A DNA stretch of 64,000 nt from Terasakiella magnetica (lineage in GTDB: Bacteria > Pseudomonadota > Alphaproteobacteria > Rhodospirillales > Magnetospirillaceae): assembly GCA_902729415.1 (NCBI GenBank), contig CACVCF010000090.1, forward strand, positions 1-64,000, in the 5' to 3' direction. A program made the translations under genes and the position numbers. This document shows positions 34,600 through 42,328 of this stretch, in pieces. The notes under the pieces are model-generated. The model was given only the letters and a program-made list of their open reading frames with translations, searched no databases and had not been told where the DNA came from. Positions within the stretch are counted from its first letter, which is position 1. The number at the start of each line of letters is the position of its first letter.

Positions 34600-34965
34600 A
34601 TGAAGTCCTGTCTTATCGTTGACGATTCCAAGGTCATTCGGATGGTGGCCAAGAAGATCCTGCATGAACTGACCTTCAAGACCGAAGAGGCCGAAGACGG
34701 CTCGGCGGCTTTGGAGGCCTGCAAGCGTTCGATGCCGGATGCGGTGCTGCTCGACTGGAACATGCCGGTCATGAATGGCATCGATTTCCTGCGCGAACTC
34801 AGGAAGCTTCCGGGCGGCGACCATCCGATCGTCGTTTTCTGCACCACGGAGAACGACATCGAACATATTCAGGAGGCCATCACTGCTGGGGCCAATGAAT
34901 ACATCATGAAGCCGTTCGATAGCGAAATCCTGCAGGCGAAGTTCTCGCAGGTGGGCCTGCTCTAG
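34600..34965 (+). CDS. cheY: chemotaxis response regulator CheY
   Basis: A 121-aa single receiver domain. CLIVDDSKVIRMVAKKI holds the acidic pair, LLDWNMPVMNGIDFL the phospho-acceptor Asp, FCTTEND the Thr, and IMKPFDSEIL the conserved Lys. A TTG at 34594 (spacing 5 from GGAGG) competes with the ATG at 34600 (spacing 11). It lies between cheW and cheB in the chemotaxis operon. Confidence 0.94.
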   Translation: MKSCLIVDDSKVIRMVAKKILHELTFKTEEAEDGSAALEACKRSMPDAVLLDWNMPVMNGIDFLRELRKLPGGDHPIVVFCTTENDIEHIQEAITAGANEYIMKPFDSEILQAKFSQVGLL

Positions 34966-34989
34966 GCAACTTGCGGAAGCTTTCTCCCT

Positions 34990-36150
34990 ATGGCTATTGA
35001 CGCATCAGTTCCGGCTTCCAACAGCGCTTCCAGCGGCCCTATCCGGGTGATGCTGGTCGATGATTCCGCCGTGGTCCGCGGTCTCGTCACCCGTCTGTTG
35101 GAAGGCGAGTCGGATATTCAGGTGGCGGCTTCGGTCGGCAACGGCCAGATGGCCTTGGCCGCGCTGGAGCGTAATGAATTCGACGTCGTCTTGCTTGATA
35201 TCGAGATGCCGGTGATGGATGGTCTTGTGGCACTGCCCAAGCTGCTTCAGATCGACCCTGGCCTTAAGATCATCATGCAATCCACCCTGACCTTGAAGGG
35301 GGCGGATGTTTCCATGCGCGCTCTGGGGATGGGGGCCGCTGATTACATCCCAAAGCCCACCGCGACCCGCGATCTAGCGGGAGGTGCCGAGTTCAAGTCC
35401 GAATTGCTGGGGAAAATCCGGGCTCTGGGCCAGGCCCGGCGGCGCGACCCTAACCGTCCGGCTCGTCCTGGCGGGGTACCGGCGCCGCGCCCGACCTCGG
35501 TCGCCAGCACGCCCCGGACTCCGATCTCGATCCATCCCGGCCCGATCTCGCTACGGACCAACACGCCGGAAGCGCCCGATATCATCGCCATCGGATCCTC
35601 CACCGGCGGTCCGCAGGCGCTTTTTACCGTCCTTGGGGCCATGCGCGCCGGAACGGTGCAGCAGCCTATTCTCATTACCCAGCATATGCCCGCCACCTTC
35701 ACCACCATTCTGGCCGAGCATATCGGCCGTGTTTCGGGATGGGACGCGAAAGAAGCCCAGGACAACGAGGTCGTCCGGAGCGGGCGGGTCTATATTGCTC
35801 CCGGTGACTTTCATATGGTGATTGAGAGCAAGGGTGCTGATAAGGTGCTGAGACTGAACAAGAACCCGCCGGAAAATTTCTGTCGGCCCGCGGTCGATCC
35901 GATGCTGCGCAGCATCGCCGCCGCCTACGGCAAGCGTGTTTTGACTTGCATCCTGACGGGAATGGGGGCCGACGGCCTCAAAGGGGGACAAGCGGTGGTG
36001 GCATCCGGTGGAACAGTGATTGCCCAGGATGAGGGCACCTCGGTTGTGTGGGGCATGCCGGGAGCGGTGGCGTCGGCGGGCATTTGCTCGGCCGTTATGC
36101 CTCTGCCCGAAATTGCCCCGTGGATCATGAAGCTGGCGACGAGGCGCTAA
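34990..36150 (+). CDS. cheB: chemotaxis protein-glutamate methylesterase CheB
   Basis: A 386-aa receptor methylesterase/deamidase. The N-terminal receiver (about 17-135; MLVDDSAVVRGLV, LLDIEMPVMDG) and a Pro/Arg-rich linker (145-190) precede the methylesterase domain with the triad Ser in AIGSSTGGPQALF (about 203), His in ITQHMPATFT and Asp in GMGADGLKGG. It is followed 4 bp later by cheR. Confidence 0.95.
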   Translation: MAIDASVPASNSASSGPIRVMLVDDSAVVRGLVTRLLEGESDIQVAASVGNGQMALAALERNEFDVVLLDIEMPVMDGLVALPKLLQIDPGLKIIMQSTLTLKGADVSMRALGMGAADYIPKPTATRDLAGGAEFKSELLGKIRALGQARRRDPNRPARPGGVPAPRPTSVASTPRTPISIHPGPISLRTNTPEAPDIIAIGSSTGGPQALFTVLGAMRAGTVQQPILITQHMPATFTTILAEHIGRVSGWDAKEAQDNEVVRSGRVYIAPGDFHMVIESKGADKVLRLNKNPPENFCRPAVDPMLRSIAAAYGKRVLTCILTGMGADGLKGGQAVVASGGTVIAQDEGTSVVWGMPGAVASAGICSAVMPLPEIAPWIMKLATRR

Positions 36151-36154
36151 ACCC

Positions 36155-36970
36155 ATGCGGCCAGAAGATTTTGATTTCGTCGCCAAGATGCTGAAGGACC
36201 GGTCTGGACTGGTCATCACACGCGACAAGGCATACCTGCTTGAAAGCCGTTTGACCCCGGTGTCGCGCAAGCGCGGCATGAAGGGTTTGGACGATTTGAT
36301 CTCCAGTCTGCGCACCGCCAGCGAGGATCTGCTGCGCGAAGTCACGGAAGCCATGACGACCAATGAGTCGTTTTTCTTCCGTGATATCAAGCCGTTCGAT
36401 CAGTTCAAGTCGGTGGTTCTGCCCCACATGATGGCGGCGCGTTCCACCAAAAAGACGCTGCGTGTCTGGTCCGCCGCCGCTTCATCCGGTCAGGAAGCCT
36501 ATACCCTGGCCATGATGTTGAAGGAAGAAGGGGCCAAGCTATCGGGGTGGAAGATCGAAATCGTCGGTACCGACATTTCCACCGAAATGCTGGAAAAGGC
36601 CAAGGCGGGCCTATACTCCCAATTCGAGGTCCAACGCGGACTGCCCATTCAGTTGTTGGTCAAGTACTTCAAGAAGACCGCCGAGATGTGGCAGATCGAC
36701 CCTGCCATCCGCGCCATGGTGCAGTTTCGCGAATACAATCTGCTCCATGACCTCAAGCCGCTGGGCCAGTTCGACGTGGTGTTTTGCCGCAATGTGCTGA
36801 TCTATTTCGATCAGCCCACCAAAACCCGCGTTCTGGACAATATCAGCCGGATCATGCCCGACGACGGGTTTCTCTATCTGGGTGGTGCTGAAACGGTGCT
36901 GGGGATTTCCGACAAGTTCAAGCCCGTTCCCGAGCAGCGCGGTATCTACGCCATTACCCGGGGTAAGTAA
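36155..36970 (+). CDS. cheR: chemotaxis protein methyltransferase CheR
   Basis: A 271-aa SAM-dependent receptor glutamate methyltransferase. The N-terminal helical domain (1-75) is followed by MTTNESFFFRDIKPF and the SAM motif LRVWSAAASSGQEAYTLAMML. FDVVFCRNVLIYFDQPTKTRVLDNI and DGFLYLGGAETVLGISDKF complete the family. It is last in the che operon and followed by a strong terminator. No TPR extension is present. Confidence 0.95.
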   Translation: MRPEDFDFVAKMLKDRSGLVITRDKAYLLESRLTPVSRKRGMKGLDDLISSLRTASEDLLREVTEAMTTNESFFFRDIKPFDQFKSVVLPHMMAARSTKKTLRVWSAAASSGQEAYTLAMMLKEEGAKLSGWKIEIVGTDISTEMLEKAKAGLYSQFEVQRGLPIQLLVKYFKKTAEMWQIDPAIRAMVQFREYNLLHDLKPLGQFDVVFCRNVLIYFDQPTKTRVLDNISRIMPDDGFLYLGGAETVLGISDKFKPVPEQRGIYAITRGK

Positions 36971-36989
36971 CCGTCGGGTTTACCATCAA

Positions 36990-37022
36990 CCCCCATCCGG
37001 TCGGACCGGATGGGGGTTTTTT
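36990..37022 (+). terminator. intrinsic terminator of the che operon
   Basis: An 11-bp stem CCCCCATCCGG/CCGGATGGGGG with loop TCGGA and six Ts (37017-37022), beginning 20 nt after the cheR stop. A textbook rho-independent terminator. Confidence 0.95.
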
Positions 37023-37057
37023 ATTGGGGGGGGTAAGAAACTCTTAATCCCAGATGT

Positions 37058-37275
37058 GGTATGACAATCTGGTGACATACCGATTTGTGGTCGACAAAAG
37101 GAAACGCAGATCGGTATGCTTCGTCCCAAGCGGCAAGGACGACAGATGAGGTCCAACATGCATCACCGTATCGGTCGAGCATCGCCTCTTTACAAAGGCC
37201 CCGGATATCCGCCGAAAGGCGGGATCGGTCGCCGCTTCCACCGCCCCGGGTCTCTCGTAGGAGAGGCCTTTTTTT
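37058..37275 (+). promoter_or_regulatory. attenuator-like leader of phoH (or an independent small RNA)
   Basis: Between the cheR terminator and phoH lies a structured stretch. GGTATG (37058-37063), CATACCGAT (37076-37084) and ATCGGTATG (37110-37118) form mutually exclusive hairpins. CCGCC-GAAA-GGCGG is a perfect tetraloop stem at about 37210-37223. GCCTCT (37184-37189) can pair locally or with AGAGGC of the final terminator. A short ORF with its own Shine-Dalgarno (37146) reads through the terminator. The layout suggests leader-controlled attenuation of phoH. An sRNA ending at 37275 is the alternative. I cannot assign a known RNA family. Confidence 0.5.
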
Positions 37276-37352
37276 ATGCCTTCCGTCAGCCCGAATCCGA
37301 AGGAGTCCCAGATGGCCAAGCGCGCCTCGCGGATTGCCGCGTCCAAGACTGA
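37146..37352 (+). CDS. possible leader peptide ORF overlapping the phoH start
   Basis: An ATG at 37146 with AAGGA 6 nt upstream opens a 68-codon frame (MRSNMHHRIGRASPLYKGPG...), rich in Arg, Gly, His and Pro. It crosses the terminator hairpin at 37248-37275 and stops 41 nt inside phoH in another frame. A ribosome translating it would disrupt the terminator and pass the phoH ribosome site. Whether it is translated is unknown; it may be fortuitous within a structured RNA. Confidence 0.35.
   Translation: MRSNMHHRIGRASPLYKGPGYPPKGGIGRRFHRPGSLVGEAFFYAFRQPESEGVPDGQARLADCRVQD
37248..37275 (+). terminator. intrinsic terminator/attenuator just upstream of phoH
   Basis: Stem GGTCTCTC/GAGAGGCC (37249-37256 / 37261-37268, one G-T pair) with loop GTAG, followed by seven Ts (37269-37275). 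It lies 37 nt before the phoH ATG and inside the short ORF, so it would end an upstream RNA or attenuate phoH. Confidence 0.85.
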
Positions 37353-38061
37353 AGCCGTGATTTCGCTTTACCCCCAGGCCAGCCGGGACGAACCGGATTG
37401 GAGCCCCCTGGGAGACGATGACGGTCACCGCGATCAAAGTTATGTCCGCAAGGTCCGCCCCCAGGGGGACAATCAGCGCCGCTTGCTGAGGGCCATTACA
37501 GAGCATCACCTGACCCTGGCGGTGGGGCCGGCTGGAACCGGTAAAACATATCTGGCCATTTCGGCGGCGGTGGAAGCGTTTGAAGAGGGGCGAGTAGCTC
37601 GCATCATGCTGTCACGTCCGGCAGTGGAGGCCGGAGAATCCTTGGGCTTTTTGCCCGGCGATCTACAAGAAAAACTGGCCCCCTATCTGCGCCCGCTTTA
37701 TGACGCCCTTTCGGACCGCCTGGGCGGTAAGCGCCTGCGGGCGCTGTTGGCCGACGGCTCGATCGAGATCGCTCCCATCGCCTATATGCGGGGGCGCACC
37801 CTTAACAACGCTTTTGTGGTGATCGACGAGGCGCAAAACTGCACCTACGGTCAGATCAAGATGCTGCTGACCCGTTTGGGCTGGCACTCGACCATGGTGC
37901 TGACCGGCGACCCGGATCAGAGCGATCTGCTGCCCGGCATGTCGGGGCTGGCCGATATTGCTAATCGTCTTGAGACCCTGCCCGATATCGCCGTCATCAC
38001 CCTGGATGAGCGCGACATTGTCCGCCATCCCCTGGTAGCAAGCATGCTGGGGGTGCTGTAG
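37312..38061 (+). CDS. PhoH-family ATPase
   Basis: A 249-aa P-loop protein of the PhoH family (RNA-metabolism ATPase/helicase-like; precise role unclear). Walker A GPAGTGKTYLAI is at about 70-81, MLSRPAVEAGESLGFLPGDLQEKLAPYLRPLYDAL follows, Walker B is FVVIDEAQNCTYGQIKMLLTRLG, and GDPDQSDLLPG is near 205. AGGAG lies 8 nt before the ATG at 37312; the in-frame ATG at 37276 is inside the leader. It belongs to the second PhoH group, without the KH or PIN extensions. Confidence 0.92.
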   Translation: MAKRASRIAASKTEAVISLYPQASRDEPDWSPLGDDDGHRDQSYVRKVRPQGDNQRRLLRAITEHHLTLAVGPAGTGKTYLAISAAVEAFEEGRVARIMLSRPAVEAGESLGFLPGDLQEKLAPYLRPLYDALSDRLGGKRLRALLADGSIEIAPIAYMRGRTLNNAFVVIDEAQNCTYGQIKMLLTRLGWHSTMVLTGDPDQSDLLPGMSGLADIANRLETLPDIAVITLDERDIVRHPLVASMLGVL

Positions 38062-38081
38062 GACGGACGAAGGCCCCCCCG

Positions 38082-38762
38082 CTACATCCCACAGAGGCGG
38101 TGGGGGCCGATATCCAGGTGGAGATGGTCGTTGTGCAGGCGGTTGTGGTTGGGGGTCAGCACGACGGTGAAGTGCTCGCATGACGCCCGCGCCAGCTGTT
38201 GCAGAAACTCGCTTTTCTTACCTGCGTTCCGCCAGTCCTTCTTTACCGATATGACGGAGCCGTCCACCAGCTCAAAGCCGCCGATATCGATGGCTTGCCC
38301 CTTGCCGTGTTCGGACAGGCGCCCCCCTTTGCTGCCGCTTTCACCGCCGGTGGAGGCCTTGGCGGCCTCGGTGCGCCGCGCGCGGCAATCATAGGTTCCC
38401 ATGTGCTGTAGCCGGGCGATGGGCTGCCCCAGGATCTTGCGGGCCAGGGGTTGTACCACCTGCTGCTCGAACCGCTCCACCGAGCGGGCCATGGTGCATG
38501 ACATCACGCCGGGGCGGTTCATCCCCATCTGACCGCCTTGGCTGACCTTGACGGGATTGGCGACGCTGCATGATCCCGGTTGGCCGAACGGGGCTTGGGG
38601 CTCGAACGCCACATGCATGTCGCGTAAGTCCTTCAGACAGGCGCTATCGGAGTCGAGAACGGGCGGCGGTGGCGGTGCGGCCAAGCGTGGCGGCGGCGAG
38701 GCGCAGGCCCCCAGCAGGAGCACCATCAGGGCAACAATGGGACGGCGAAAGGACACGGCCAT
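38082..38762 (-). CDS. extensin-like (DUF882/M15-like) lipoprotein
   Basis: A 226-aa protein with a signal peptide ending in lipobox LGAC (Cys about 20) and a Pro-rich linker. The extensin-like C-terminal domain (about 45-226) shows RLSEHGKGQAIDIGGFEL, LHNDHLHLDIGPHRLCGM and paired Cys. The H...D / HxxHLH pattern resembles zinc D-Ala-D-Ala peptidases (M15-like), so a peptidoglycan role at the outer membrane is likely but unproven. A near-perfect CtrA site lies about 95 nt upstream. Confidence 0.83.
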   Translation of the reverse strand: MAVSFRRPIVALMVLLLGACASPPPRLAAPPPPPVLDSDSACLKDLRDMHVAFEPQAPFGQPGSCSVANPVKVSQGGQMGMNRPGVMSCTMARSVERFEQQVVQPLARKILGQPIARLQHMGTYDCRARRTEAAKASTGGESGSKGGRLSEHGKGQAIDIGGFELVDGSVISVKKDWRNAGKKSEFLQQLARASCEHFTVVLTPNHNRLHNDHLHLDIGPHRLCGM

Positions 38763-38855
38763 GAATCCGCTGGACAGGGCTATCCTTTTCTAGCCAAAGA
38801 GCGGCAAAAAGTCACTAAAAATCAGATAGTTCTGGTTTCTTTCTCGCCCAATAAA

Positions 38856-38871
38856 TTAAGAAAGGGTTAAC
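38856..38871. promoter_or_regulatory. perfect CtrA-type site upstream of the extensin-like gene
   Basis: TTAA (38856-38859), 7-nt spacer, TTAAC (38867-38871): an exact match to the full CtrA box. It overlaps the ybjQ stop codon and lies 94-109 nt upstream of the extensin-like start on the minus strand. The intervening 38763-38855 is otherwise unremarkable. Confidence 0.55.
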
Positions 38872-39190
38872 TGAATTTGACGGCGGTGCCATTGGCCGAG
38901 ACTATCAGCATGGTCTTGTGATCGCCGCCCACCACTTCGTAATCCAGGTCCACCGCAACAATGGCATCGGCGCCGAGGGCGGCGGCATTAGCTTCGAGGG
39001 CGGCCAGGGCGGCGGTCTTGGCTTCCTGGAGGATCTTCTCGTAAGAGCCGCTGCGGCCGCCGACGATATCGCGGACGCTGGCCAGCATATCGCTGAAGAT
39101 ATTGGTCCCCATGACCGCATCGCCGGAAACGATCCCGAGATAGGCGGCGATGCGGCGGCCATCAATGGATTCTGTGGTGGTGATGATCAT
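38867..39190 (-). CDS. YbjQ family protein (UPF0145)
   Basis: A 107-aa homologue of YbjQ, a pentamer-forming fold with proposed metal or ligand binding but no settled function. [52 protein letters not shown] and [16 protein letters not shown] are characteristic. No Cys pair is present. It is divergent from mog and upstream of the extensin-like gene. Confidence 0.92.
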   Translation of the reverse strand: MIITTTESIDGRRIAAYLGIVSGDAVMGTNIFSDMLASVRDIVGGRSGSYEKILQEAKTAALAALEANAAALGADAIVAVDLDYEVVGGDHKTMLIVSANGTAVKFS

Positions 39191-39291
39191 CGGAATCTCC
39201 CCGTTTGGACCGACCGATCATACCCTTGACCGGATGGCGGTGACTTCTCCAAAATCGCGGCCCGGAAACTTAAACGTCAGGATCTCCCAGT

Positions 39292-39828
39292 ATGACCGAA
39301 TACGCAGCCATTGGCATCGTCACCATCTCCGACCGTGCCAGCCAAGGGGTCTACGAAGACAAGGGCGGTCCGGCCATCGTCGCCGAGATGACGCGCTTTC
39401 TATCGACGCCGTGGCGGGCGGTGGCGCGGGTCATTCCCGACGAGCAGGCAGTGATCGAGGCGACCTTGAGGGAGCTGGCCGATGGGGAGGGCTGCGCCCT
39501 GATCGTCACCACCGGCGGTACCGGCCCGGCGCCCCGCGACGTGACCCCCGAAGCAACCGAGGCGGTGTGCGACAAGATGATGCCGGGCTTTGGAGAGCTG
39601 ATGCGGCTGGAAAGCCTCAAAGTAGTTCCCACCGCTATCTTGTCGCGGCAGACCGCCGGCATCCGGGGCAAGAGCCTGATCATCAATCTGCCGGGCAAGC
39701 CCTCGGCCATCGCCGATTGCCTGGTGGCGGTCATGCCCGCTGTGCCCTATTGCATCGATCTGATCGGTGGGCCGTTCATTGATACCGATCCGGCAGTGTG
39801 CAAGGCGTTCCGCCCCAAGGCGAAGTAA
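39292..39828 (+). CDS. mog: molybdopterin adenylyltransferase
   Basis: Adenylates molybdopterin before Mo insertion in molybdenum cofactor synthesis. The 178-aa MoaB/Mog domain has GIVTISDRASQGVYEDKGGPAI, VTTGGTGPAPRDVTPEA (substrate-binding GGTG) and LIINLPGKPSAIADCL. Length and the extended C-terminus favour Mog over MoaB. It is convergent with rpmB, sharing the terminator hairpin at 39837-39864. Confidence 0.93.
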   Translation: MTEYAAIGIVTISDRASQGVYEDKGGPAIVAEMTRFLSTPWRAVARVIPDEQAVIEATLRELADGEGCALIVTTGGTGPAPRDVTPEATEAVCDKMMPGFGELMRLESLKVVPTAILSRQTAGIRGKSLIINLPGKPSAIADCLVAVMPAVPYCIDLIGGPFIDTDPAVCKAFRPKAK

Positions 39829-39833
39829 ACACC

Positions 39834-39864
39834 AAAAAGGCCCGTGGGGTGTCCCACGGGCCTT
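39834..39864 (-). terminator. terminator of rpmB (bidirectional with mog)
   Basis: A perfect 12-bp stem AAGGCCCGTGGG/CCCACGGGCCTT with loop GTGT (39837-39864). On the minus strand it continues into a run of Ts, a proper rho-independent terminator for rpmB. It could also end mog transcripts. Confidence 0.9.
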
Positions 39865-39887
39865 CGGCAACAGATCGGGCGCAAGCC

Positions 39888-40193
39888 TTAGACGGCGGCG
39901 GCAGCCTGCTTCTTGGCCAGGGCGCTCTGAACCCGCTTCTTCAGGCGGCGGGCCTCGTCGGGCAGCTTGCCGTTGGAGACCGACAGCAGATAGGCGTCGA
40001 TACCGCCATTATGCTCGATGGTCTTCAGGCCCTGGGTGGAAATCCGCATGCGGATCGGCTGACCCAGCGCATCGGACAGGACCGAAACCTCCTGGAGGTT
40101 GGGCAGGAAGCGACGCCGAGACTTATTGTTGGCGTGGCTGACGTTGTTGCCGGTCAAAACGCCCTTGCCGGTGATGGCGCAGCGACGTGCCAT
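39888..40193 (-). CDS. rpmB: 50S ribosomal protein L28
   Basis: A 101-aa large-subunit protein. [34 protein letters not shown] is diagnostic, followed by the [27 protein letters not shown] segment typical of the longer alphaproteobacterial form. No four-Cys zinc set is seen. The ATG at 40193 has GAGGA upstream; the frame beyond to 40250 is spurious. Monocistronic, with a clear terminator. Confidence 0.96.
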   Translation of the reverse strand: MARRCAITGKGVLTGNNVSHANNKSRRRFLPNLQEVSVLSDALGQPIRMRISTQGLKTIEHNGGIDAYLLSVSNGKLPDEARRLKKRVQSALAKKQAAAAV

Positions 40194-40362
40194 GGTGCAA
40201 TCCTCTACTTCAAATCGTTTCGCCGGTCTGCCCGCAGCCGCATGGCGGGGCACATTCCCGGGGGGAGCCCCCGATCTACCAACCGGAGGAAGCCGCGTTT
40301 TTACGGGGACGAAGGTCGCCCGTCAAGCTTGAATCGAGTCTGGACTGGATCAGCCCCCTGAA

Positions 40363-42009
40363 TCAGCCGAACAGCTTGTCGATGGCGTCCTGGCCGAGCA
40401 TGCGGTCCACGTCGGCCTGGGTGACGCCTTGACCGGGAAGCTGCGGACCGTGGAGAAGCTTCTTGTCCGGGTCTTCTTCCTTGATTTCGACCACCACCTG
40501 GGTGAGTTCATCTCGGCCCCAGGTCAGGATGATGCTGTTGACGCGCTCTTCGACGAATTTGAGCGAGTTAACCACCTTGGAGATACGCTGGCCGGTTATG
40601 TCTTGGAACGAGCAGGCCTCGAACACCATGTTGACCTTGTCGGTCACCTTGTCGAAGATCTCGCCCAAGGCTGGATTATCGCCAACCTCGGTACGGGCTT
40701 CGCTCATCAGGGTGTCGATGGATTCCATGCTGCCCATGATGGTGTCGGTCGCAGTTTCCGTCGCCTTGACGATGGCGTCCAACTGCTCGGACATGCTGCC
40801 GAAATGGTCGGTGGCCCCCGGAGGGTTGAGGGAGGCCAGTTCCTTGCGAATTTTCTGGAGGTGGCCGAACAGCCCCACCAGTTCGCGCTTAAGGATTCGA
40901 TCGTCGCTAGCAGTCATCGACATATGTTGTCCAGCCGGAGGGGTCTGGGCAGAAGGATAGCCTGATTGTCGCTGGATCGCCAAGGGGAGAACAGGCGGTT
41001 CGGCAAATCGAGTCTCCCCCTCCTGGCGGAAGGTTCGGACCAACTGACGGGCCGCCGCGCCCGGCGCCAGATGGCTTGCCGCCACCGCCTGTTCCATGGC
41101 GGGCAGCCGCGCCGCGACCCTGGGGTCGTCGCGCAAGGCCTGCAGCAGGGTTTCCGACACCTCATTCCACATCCAGGCATGAGCCTGGGCGGCGCGGCGT
41201 TCATTCAGGGCGCCGACCCTCGTCATGATGTCGTGATGGGAGGTGATGGTGTCCCAGATCTGATCGATGCCCGAGCGCGCCAGGGCCGAGCAGGTCAGGA
41301 CCGGCACCTGCCAATGGGGCGAGGCGGGGGCCAGCAGATGCAGGGCGTTTTTGTAGTCGCGCGCCGCCCGCTGGGCCGCTGCCGCCAGATCGCCATCGGC
41401 CTTGTTGACGATGATGGAATCGGCCAGTTCGACGATGCCCTTCTTGATGCCCTGCAACTCGTCTCCGCCGCCTGGCACCAGCACCAGCAAAAACATATCC
41501 ACCATGTCGGCCACGGCGGTCTCGCTTTGGCCGACGCCCACGGTCTCGACCACGACGACGTCGAACCCGGCGGCCTCGCAGACCAGCATGGCCTCTCGCG
41601 TCCGTCGGGCCACGCCGCCCAGGGTGCAGCCCGAGGGGCTGGGGCGGATGAAGGCGCGGGCGTCGCGCGACAGTTCTTCCATGCGTGTCTTGTCGCCGAG
41701 GATCGAGCCGCCCGAGCGCGGGCTGGAAGGGTCTACCGCCAAGACTGCCGGGCGCTTGCCCTGGGCCAGCACATGCAGACCGAAGCTTTCGATGAAGGTG
41801 CTTTTGCCTGCGCCGGGAACCCCGGTGATGCCGACCCGCACTGAACGCCCGGTATGGGGCAGCAATTCATGCATCAGGGCTTCGGCCGCTTCGCGGTGAT
41901 CGGCACGGGTGGATTCGATCAAGGTGATGGCGCGGGCCAAGGCGCGGCGTTGACCGGCCAGAACGTCCTTGGCCAGGGCAATGGGATCAAGGGAGGGCAA
42001 GGTTGTCAC
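40363..42009 (-). CDS. in-frame MeaB-CheZ fusion: methylmalonyl-CoA mutase chaperone GTPase plus chemotaxis phosphatase
   Basis: One uninterrupted 548-codon frame joins two unrelated proteins. Residues 1 to about 335 are a MeaB/ArgK G3E GTPase (Walker A GVPGAGKST at 63-71, VETVGVGQSE, NKADGD), which loads and protects B12 on methylmalonyl-CoA mutase. Residues 363-548 are CheZ: FQDITGQRISKVV carries the catalytic Asp/Gln region, and the C-terminal QADVDRMLGQDAIDKLFG resembles the CheY-P-binding helix. CheZ probably starts at the ATG at 40923 (weak Shine-Dalgarno), and the MeaB stop appears lost. It is 11 bp downstream of the twin small genes. Confidence 0.85.
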   Translation of the reverse strand: MTTLPSLDPIALAKDVLAGQRRALARAITLIESTRADHREAAEALMHELLPHTGRSVRVGITGVPGAGKSTFIESFGLHVLAQGKRPAVLAVDPSSPRSGGSILGDKTRMEELSRDARAFIRPSPSGCTLGGVARRTREAMLVCEAAGFDVVVVETVGVGQSETAVADMVDMFLLVLVPGGGDELQGIKKGIVELADSIIVNKADGDLAAAAQRAARDYKNALHLLAPASPHWQVPVLTCSALARSGIDQIWDTITSHHDIMTRVGALNERRAAQAHAWMWNEVSETLLQALRDDPRVAARLPAMEQAVAASHLAPGAAARQLVRTFRQEGETRFAEPPVLPLAIQRQSGYPSAQTPPAGQHMSMTASDDRILKRELVGLFGHLQKIRKELASLNPPGATDHFGSMSEQLDAIVKATETATDTIMGSMESIDTLMSEARTEVGDNPALGEIFDKVTDKVNMVFEACSFQDITGQRISKVVNSLKFVEERVNSIILTWGRDELTQVVVEIKEEDPDKKLLHGPQLPGQGVTQADVDRMLGQDAIDKLFG

Positions 42010-42020
42010 GGGATCGGGCT

Positions 42021-42326
42021 CTATCTCTTGTCGGGGGGCTCGCGGCCCTCGTTCAGGAAGGCGAGGATGGCCATGGAGAGCAGTTTGGCGCGGTCCTCAT
42101 CGGAAAGGGCATCGAGAATCTTGCGTTTGGCACGGTGAACCTCGGCCGCATGCTTGAGCAATTGGGCGCGGTCCTGTCCGGTGGCTTGACGTGGGGCCGC
42201 CGGTTTGGCCGCCGCCGCGCCGCGAAGGACGGGGGGCGGTGCGGGTTTGGGCTTGGGTGCGGGTTTGGCCTCCGGGGCCTTGCGGGCCTTGTCGTCTTGG
42301 AACAGGGTCTTGAGAAATCCGAACAT
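42021..42326 (-). CDS. small conserved protein, twin of the next gene
   Basis: A 101-aa protein: MFGFLKTLFQDDKARKA, then a Pro/Ala/Lys-rich linker (about 20-50), then a helical C-terminus LLKHAAEVHRAKRKILDALSDEDRAKLLSMAILAFL. The next gene upstream encodes a clear paralogue with the same three-part layout. No Cys, membrane segment or known domain is seen. It sits in an operon with a carboxypeptidase and MeaB-CheZ. Function unknown. Confidence 0.68.
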   Translation of the reverse strand: MFGFLKTLFQDDKARKAPEAKPAPKPKPAPPPVLRGAAAAKPAAPRQATGQDRAQLLKHAAEVHRAKRKILDALSDEDRAKLLSMAILAFLNEGREPPDKR

Positions 42327-42328
42327 CC

